Positions 7,611 to 12,757 of a DNA stretch of 12,757 bases are shown piece after piece. Position numbers and translations under genes: made by a program. This DNA comes from Fragilaria crotonensis (Eukaryota; Bacillariophyta; Fragilariophyceae; Fragilariales; Fragilariaceae): assembly GCA_022925895.1 (NCBI GenBank), contig JAKSYS010000261.1, forward strand, positions 64,001-76,757, written 5' to 3'. Below the pieces are notes generated by a model. That model was not told where the DNA came from and did not search any database. It worked only from the letters and a program-made list of their open reading frames with translations. Positions within the stretch are counted from its first letter, which is position 1, and the number at the start of each line of letters is the position of its first letter.

Positions 7611-8855
7611 TGTTAAGCCTGAAGGTCTGAGCCACACCGTCGAGGGTGGCACGAATGGTACCGGACATGGCTCCATTGCCATCTGTCGCAGGCTGTCTGA
7701 GCGAAGCCGTCCGTCCCGAAGGGCGGCAGCGAAACACGCGAAGATTTCCGTCCTTTCGTTTCGTCCGAACCGGCGGAGAAAGGGTCGAGGTCGACTCCGA
7801 CTCGCTCGAGGAATCGTGCGTAGCAGTTCCAGCTGCTGCTGCGCTTGGCGCGGGTTGAGTCGGCAAGAGCTGCGTTTTGGCAGCAGACGCAGCCAGTCTC
7901 CAATCTGCGAAATGAGGGCTGGCTGCAAGGGGATGATCCTGAAGTTCTGTGGGACAAAGGGTGAGCCATGTTTCCTGATGAGCGAGGTGACCTCGTCGTC
8001 GTCGAGCGCGAAGTCTCGCGATAAAATGTCCGCCACCTTGTTCTCTCGCCCCGGGAACCATTGAGTGTAGTGGTCGATCTCGTGCGTCAGACAGAAATCA
8101 GCGAAACTCCTCGCGATGGTGAGGTGAAGCGGACAGTTGTCGTCGAAGCTGGACTTTGCCAGCCACCCTGCGGCCGAGGTGCTATCCCCTTGGCTTAGCA
8201 GGACGTCCGAGACTGGCGACCACTTTTTTCCTTCGCGGAATTCGACTACCATTCCCACGAAGGCTGCTAGAAACTCCAACGTATTAAGTGTCGCTCGTCC
8301 CGCTAGATCTTCGGGCAGTTGGTATCGCCAAGCAATCCCGCTTTGGAGACCATATCCTCCTATCCCTTGCGGGCAAGCGTCCACCCGAACGATTCGCGTC
8401 GGCCACCTGCAGACCAATCTGTTGATGGAGATCCCTTGCGCCGCTCTTCGCAGGAAGCTCCTCCAAAGGCTCAGGTCATCGCGTTGGGGATTCGTCAGTC
8501 TCGTCTTTCCACTTCGTTTCGATCTCTCGCATGCCTTGTAGAGTCGCCCCATGAAATGCCTGGAGTACGGGACGACGTATGCGGCGTGGCTGAGTCGTCC
8601 GAGGGTCTTCTCCAGATCGTTCGTCGTTACGTGCGCATGCCTGTTCGCTAGGATCTTGTCGATCACTTTCGTCCATGCGTGGTATTTGTCCTCAGGCAGA
8701 GCGACCGTGAAGCGGCGTGTGTCTACCAGCCATCCCAAGATCATCTTCCGCTCAGATGGTTTCGCCTCGGCCAGGAACTTCGGGATGGCAAGGATGTCGT
8801 CTCTGGGAAAGGATTCGTTTCCCTCTGCGTTGTGGGGTCTTCCCACTATGTGCAA
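7551..8855 (-). pseudogene. RT thumb/connection and RNase H (copy B pol)
   Basis: An open stretch of 434 codons from a GTG at 8853-8855, which is an in-frame triplet and not a true start: homology continues upstream into RT after a one-base shift near 8878. LGWLVDTRRFTVALPEDK (residues 40-57) is the typical post-YxDD segment of DIRS-like RTs. RNase H follows with D159 (RVDACPQGIGGYGL), E194 (NTLEFLAA), D224 (SQGDSTSA) and D276 (KVADILSR), so all four metal-binding carboxylates are present. The role is degradation of the RNA strand during cDNA synthesis. The C-terminal 150 residues are a variable linker ending VPPSTVWLRPSGL, the lead-in to the recombinase. The frame ends at 7551 by frameshift. 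This is the best preserved coding piece of copy B. Confidence 0.88.
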
Positions 8856-9560
8856 TGCAAGGGGAATCGCTGCCGAGCTCTTTTCTGCGTCTCTTGGGTT
8901 GAAAGCCCCAAAATGTCGTCCAGGTAACAGTCGAATCTGGGTAGATCGTCGTCGTTTGCGATCGGGTAGTTCACAGCGAAGAAATCGGCTTCTCCGAATT
9001 CGCTCGACCCGTCGATCATTCCATCGTCGTTATCTACGGCTTCGTCAGAATCAAGCAAGTGTTGATGCGGCGAGTGGAATACCTTCGGGTCCCAGTCTGA
9101 TCTCCTGACGAGGTCATTCGCAAGGTCCGTGATTACTTCGGACACGTCGCTCCACTGGGACGGGTTTGGTGCTCCTCCGAAAGTCATCCTGAGTGCCACG
9201 AGGAGCAGGTCGTCAATGCTAGTGCAAGACTTCAGGGCGGTTCGTGCCTTTAAGTGTATTCGTCTGTAGGCGGATTTGCAGTCCACCTTTGTGAGGAGGA
9301 TGGGTTCTTTCGGCCACAATTGTCTGAGGTACGAGATGTGGTACATCAGTCGACTGAAAGCCCTGCCAAATCGTGCGGTCGTCAGTTGTGACGTGTCCAC
9401 TCTGTCGTTTACGCTTCGTCCTGGGATCCCGCTGGGGTTGAATGACTGGTCGTGTGTGAGCCTTAGCTTCTCGATGGTCTGTCCCTCTCGTCGATCGATG
9501 TCTGTGCCACCATGCCCAAAGGCGCCACCTCGCAGCCTTCTAATTCCAGAGCGGCCTCCT
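8846..9560 (-). pseudogene. Reverse transcriptase catalytic core (copy B pol)
   Basis: RT palm and fingers. From upstream the reading is EVAPLGMVAQTSIDER, a one-base shift near 9480, then KLRLTHDQSFNPSG and a continuous frame to 8846. TKVDCKSAYRRIH carries the first catalytic Asp (9281-9283), LRMTFGGAPNPSQW follows, and DCYLDDILG carries the catalytic pair at about 8915-8920. DKVD/YLDD-type spacing and the TFGGAP block match the RT clade carried by YR retroelements; similar proteins are common in diatoms as I recall. An acidic insertion (SDEAVDNDDG) lies between the fingers region and YLDD. The frame is lost near 8878, before thumb and RNase H. Confidence 0.87.
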
Positions 9561-9907
9561 CAGGGGCAGTTGCCAGCCCCTTTCCACTTCTTCTTTTAGC
9601 ATTGATATCAACTTCGCTTCGTGGCCTCGGGCCGATTTGTGATTGCCACGGGCGAGGTTGTCGCGGACGTCGGCGAGGCGGTCGGCGTCGGAAATCTCGC
9701 GAGGGGAAAATCCGCGCCGTCTGAAATGCGCTCTTGGAAGCGCGACCAGAGCGGGTGTGCGGAGAGGAGCGGCGCCAGGAGCGCGGCGGATCGAAATTCG
9801 GATCCGGGTGTCACCGCGCTGAACGGTTGGGCGTCCACGGCTGCCCGAGGTCCAGCGCGTAGCGCCGGAGGACTGCCAGGTTGTGAGCGGCCGCCTCGTG
9901 AGTCCAT
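9561..9907 (-). pseudogene. Conserved pre-RT segment of Gag-Pol (copy B)
   Basis: Two overlapping frames together encode a conserved block that precedes RT in this family. One frame has FSAVTPGSEFRSAALLAP, HPLWSRFQERISDG and ADFPL. The other then takes over with DADRLADVRDNLARGNHKSA and MLKEEVERGWQLPL. A frameshift at about 9700 separates them. A further shift near 9830 joins the block to the Gag frame, and another near 9560 joins it to RT. The block has no named domain; it may bridge capsid/nucleocapsid to polymerase in a single Gag-Pol. The assignment rests on position and on family memory of the NHKSA motif. Confidence 0.65.
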
Positions 9908-11103
9908 TCGAAGCGGAATTCGGTCGGGTGCGTCGTCGGCTGGGGCGTCGAGGATGCTGGCCAGAGCATCGGCGAGTCGAGGTTCGGGAAGGCGCGGAAA
10001 GGCGAGTCGACATTCGGAAGCGGTATCGTCGGAAGTGGAACCAGGGCGAGTGACTTACCGTTGGTCCTAGGACCCCAGAGGGGTGTCCAGGAGTCGTGAC
10101 GTGAGACGAACGTCCTCGTTCGCAGTGCCGGGGCGGTCAGCTCCGCGGCGGACGGTCGTGGGCGGTCGGGCGGGGCGAGGCGGCACGCGGCCGCGAGCGA
10201 TGTCTCATGCGTGGCGATCGTTGCCGTCGGGCGTGGTTGTGCAGCCGGGATTGCTATGGACGGACCCGCTATGGGTCCATCGGTCGGCTGGCGCGAGTCG
10301 CGGAAAGGCGGTGCGTCCCCTGTCGTTCGTCGATTGTGAAATTCGCGATGGGCTGCCTCGTGATCAAAGGACCACCGGGAAGGCTGAGCGACGAAAAAAG
10401 TTGTAGTGTAAGCAGATGCAGAGGGTCCTAATTTCGTTTTCTTGCTGGGCGGCGTCGAGTCGGACGAGGGTCGGCGCATGCGCGCCCTGCATTGTTCGAT
10501 CCATGCCCTAACGCTCGCGGTTTGTTCGGTCGTAAGGGCGACGTGCGAAGCGCTCAGGAAGCAGCTCCGGACACACTTGCCGTTCAAGTGCCAGCGGCAG
10601 CACATGTTCGGGAGCGGCCCGCTCCGCACGTGATCGAGGAAGACCTGCCAGACGTCGTTGGCGTCCTTCGTGAACAGGTCCTGCTGCGGGTTCGTGACAG
10701 CGTCTGCTGGTTGTCCCTTTCGTCCAGATCGTGCGCCGCCTCCTCCTGATGCGCTGGGGGCTTCCGCCTTCGCGGCAGCGCTGCCCCCGGACCCCATCCT
10801 GTCTTTCAAGAAGTCGCAGGCGGGGAAGACGAAGGCTCCGTCCTCCAGTTGCTGACGCGTCGAACGGAAGTCTAGCAGATTCAGGTTGATATCGTCCTCG
10901 TGTTCCACTCCTGCGCACAACACCAAGTATTGTTGCGTGCGTTTCTCGATGAACCAACCGAGGCGACAGGCGGCCGAGTTGTCTTCGTGAGCTAGCTGTC
11001 GTAACGTCGCTAAGGTCGATCCGACTGCTCGCGTCAGGAAACGACACCACTCGTCCAACATATGCGTCAACGGGGACCGCGGGCCGAAGAGGAGCTCGGC
11101 CAC
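9811..11103 (-). pseudogene. YR-element Gag, C-terminal part with CCCH zinc finger (copy B)
   Basis: Open stretch of 430 codons. It begins in the conserved ELLFGP and LTHMLDEW region, then QQYLVLCAGVEHEDDIN, LEDGAFVFPACDFLK, a Gly/Ala/Ser linker and the finger CCRWHLNGKC-VRSC-FLSASH (residues 168-187, positions 10543-10602; C-x7-C-x3-C-x5-H). After the finger comes a basic patch (PPSKKTKLG), then a long Pro-rich, low-complexity stretch, and near the end EFRFEWTHEAAAHNLAVLRR, which leads into the pre-RT block in another frame. The finger presumably binds element RNA. The N-terminal residues overlap the preceding Gag piece in another frame (11067-11103). Confidence 0.78.
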
Positions 11104-11399
11104 CCCGCCATGTTCTCGAGTAGTCGCGCGAGCTCGTGAAAATCACGCGGGATAGTGAAATTGAGCTTCGTCATGCTCTTGATGTCTTTGTCCGAGAATC
11201 CAGTTGTCGTGTCTGTCGTCTTAAGTTGCATTTGAACAAGGGTGCTTGCGTGGTCGAGAGCATCCCTGCCCGTCGCGTTCGATCGTGCGAGCGTCTGGGG
11301 CCCGCAGCAAAAAGGCTGAAGGCTCCTGGTCTGTCCGAAGCGTCGGCTAGGAAGGATGCGGTCGAATGGCTGCGCAGAAACCCATTGGGATGAATGCAT
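11067..11399 (-). pseudogene. YR-element Gag, middle fragment (copy B)
   Basis: This short frame holds the Gag block FCCGPQTLARSNATGRDA, DHASTLVQMQLKTTDTTTG and KDIKSMTKLNF, DFHELARLLENM. It aligns to copy A residues roughly 326-388 of the piece at 514-1809. Between this frame and the one ending at 11540, the conserved block VAYVQNHIHHFLRNTKGRDAFIP is present at about 11395-11460 but in yet another frame, so at least three small indels fall in 11330-11570. Confidence 0.68.
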
Positions 11400-11539
11400 C
11401 CCTCCCTTTCGTGTTGCGCAAGAAATGGTGTATGTGGTTTTGGACGTACGCCACGTTGCTGAGCGCTAGGATGTCTGCGAAGGTCTGGACGGGGCGAGTT
11501 GGGGTCCTCCCAAGGCGTCCTTCTCCGAAACGAACAGGA

Positions 11540-12310
11540 TCATCCGCTTTGTCGACGGGGGAACGAGTCGAATCCTGTCTTCGGGATTTGAGGAGATGAC
11601 GCGACTGCGCTAGCGACCTGTCTTTCGAGGAGGCTCGACAAGTTTCTGATGGCGTCGTCTCGTCCTGGCGTTTCTGACTGATCGTCCGATTGGATGAGGC
11701 TTTTAGCCTTCACGGCCAGGTACTTCATGTGTAGGACTTTCGCCCAGTCGTCCGCTCGCCTAGAGTAAGCTGACGAAGCCGCCACTCCCCACTTTGTTGG
11801 ACCGTGAGTGGTTCTGGTGCTCGCTGCAACGCAGAGAACCCATCGAGGTACGTAGGACGCTGCTTCGGCCAACCTCGACGCCCGGTCGGGGTCCGGGTCC
11901 TCACTCGCCCTCTGTTTGATGGTCCTGACTATCATCAGGGCCAATTCCTCAGGGTCGGTGACGTATGATTCCATGATGGCTGCTGCGATGAACGCCGGAA
12001 CTGGTACTGTCGGTTTCATGGTGAAACCGACGACCGTGACGTCTTCTGTGTCGTCCGCGTCCGCGTCGTTCGTCTTGTCTTGGTCGTTAGTCTCGTTAGT
12101 ATGTTTGCTCGACTTGGATCTGCCTCTTGGGGCACTGCCTTTCTTGGGGCGTCCTCTCGTCGCTGCCACAGGAGGTGGCTCCCGCGCCGGCGCCGATGCC
12201 TGTCCGGCGCTCTCGCTGACGCCTGACACCGAAGATCTCGTCGTCACCAATTCTTCAATCGCTCTTCGTACGTCGGACGTAGAATTCCACGTGAGCATTT
12301 TGGACCAATC
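11540..12310 (-). pseudogene. YR-element Gag, middle part with AT-hook (copy B)
   Basis: The Gag frame here is meaningful from DWSKMLTWNSTSDV (about 12305) to FDSFP at 11540; further upstream the same frame is arbitrary. RGRPKK at 12140-12157 is the AT-hook core, identical to copy A although its surroundings differ. TVVGFTMKPTVPVPAFIAAA is nearly invariant between copies, as are EELAL, IKQRASEDPDP and PRWVL. Four bases are missing between 12310 and 12311 relative to copy A, which breaks the link to the N-terminal piece. Confidence 0.72.
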
Positions 12311-12654
12311 GGCGTTCCAACGTGGCTTCTGACGATCTGTTTCGTGTCGACCGCCATGGCGGCTGCGAATCCACCGCCGCCGAGAAGTGCCCATAGGGCG
12401 TTCGTTCCGTCGTTTAGTCCGTCGTCGGCGTCGTGGTGAAAGTGGTGGAACAGACGGATCGTCCCGTGCGTGTTTACCATCAGGTGTGCGATGTCCGGCG
12501 AACACAGGTGTACAAACCCTGTAGACTCCGTATTAATCGAATTCGATTTCGTGTGTAATCTGTTGAGCTTCGGGACCACTTCCCACTGGTCAAGGGCACG
12601 GAAGACGTCTTCCCACGTAGACGTCATCGTCATAGGGGACGACATGTCGGCCAT
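12244..12654 (-). pseudogene. YR-element Gag, N-terminal part (copy B)
   Basis: Starts at the ATG at 12652-12654, 64 bases inside repeat R2. Contains DQWEVV, STGFVHLCSP, HLMVNTHG, RLFHHFHHDADDGLNDG, NALWALLGGGGFAAAMAVDTKQIV and HVGTP. Homology stops at about 12311 where a 4-base loss shifts the frame; the last 22 or so residues are out of frame. Copy A carries different lesions here, and comparing the two shows that N-terminal and middle parts were once one continuous Gag. The domain is unrecognised; it may be a capsid or membrane-association region by position only. Confidence 0.72.
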
Positions 12655-12718
12655 CCTATCTGCGTTCGTCGTTCGAGTCGTCGGTCGGTTGGTGGTTTGA
12701 GGGAAGAGGCCAGATTAA

Positions 12719-12757
12719 ATTAACTAGAGTAGTGTCTTTGTTGATTTGAGTTCGTCC
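12719..12757 (-). repeat. YR-element 5' repeat R2 (A1 of copy B), cut by window edge
   Basis: Thirty-nine bases beginning attaactagagtagtgtctt match the start of R2 at 2203 and 6329 with one or two substitutions. The shared leader gaggccagatta just upstream also matches copy A, with a 5-base insertion here. From the length of the other copies, R2 would end about 115 bases beyond the window. Confidence 0.8.

Larger units (their letters stand above)
6125..12757 (-). mobile_element. YR (Ngaro/PAT-like) retrotransposon copy B, nearly full length
   Basis: On the minus strand the order is 5' repeat R2 (starting beyond the right edge), Gag, pre-RT segment, RT, RNase H, tyrosine recombinase, R1, unknown segment, R2, spacer, R1. 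RT with RNase H plus a tyrosine recombinase in place of an integrase defines YR retrotransposons. I see no methyltransferase domain between RNase H and recombinase, and direct rather than inverted repeats, which favours Ngaro/PAT over DIRS-1 type. Frameshifts throughout make it non-autonomous. If the cluster at 6125-6476 is a separate derivative, the element proper ends at 6658. Confidence 0.8.

Noticed and set aside
9621-10070. 149-codon plus-strand open frame
   Set aside because: It is antisense to the pre-RT/Gag region in very GC-rich sequence, with no motif.

Overview
This window holds only retrotransposon sequence. I see no host gene, tRNA, rRNA or CRISPR array. The protein families point to a eukaryote: tyrosine-recombinase (YR, DIRS/Ngaro-type) retroelements and a Ty1/copia element. 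The family details (copia protease motif DSNADT, integrase QTGP and LGRWLGVSHRVG motifs, YR-element RT motifs KVDCKSAYRRIH and TFGGAP) resemble, from memory, elements abundant in diatoms and related stramenopile algae. The host assignment is inference. All recognisable coding reads on the minus strand, so biological 5'->3' runs from high to low coordinates.

Layout, left to right. (1) 1-2357: 5' part of YR element copy A, namely gag in several frameshifted pieces preceded by its 5' repeat R2 (2202-2357). Its pol and recombinase lie off the left edge. (2) 2358-6124: a copia fragment running from within Gag through protease, integrase and a chromodomain-like module into the start of reverse transcriptase. 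It is cut at both ends, has no LTRs, yet is one uninterrupted frame of about 1,255 codons. (3) 6125-6769: a repeat cluster in the order R1, palindromic spacer, R2, unknown 181-bp segment, R1. (4) 6725-12757: YR element copy B, nearly complete. On the minus strand it reads R2 (edge), Gag with AT-hook and CCCH finger, a conserved pre-RT segment, RT (YLDD), RNase H (D-E-D-D) and tyrosine recombinase (R, HxxR, GRW, Y all traceable), then R1. Copy B is broken by many small frameshifts.

How it fits together: R2 marks the 5' side and R1 the 3' side of the YR element. Extra R2 and R1 copies beyond the recombinase look like the split direct repeats (A1-ORFs-B1-A2-B2) of PAT/Ngaro-type elements, though a short deletion derivative is an alternative. 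The copia fragment starts and stops exactly at R1 and R2 boundaries with coding open to both edges. The simplest reading is a copia element hit by two same-orientation YR insertions, one in its gag and one in its RT. The most notable observations are this nested, precisely bounded arrangement and the contrast between a decayed YR coding region and an unbroken copia frame.
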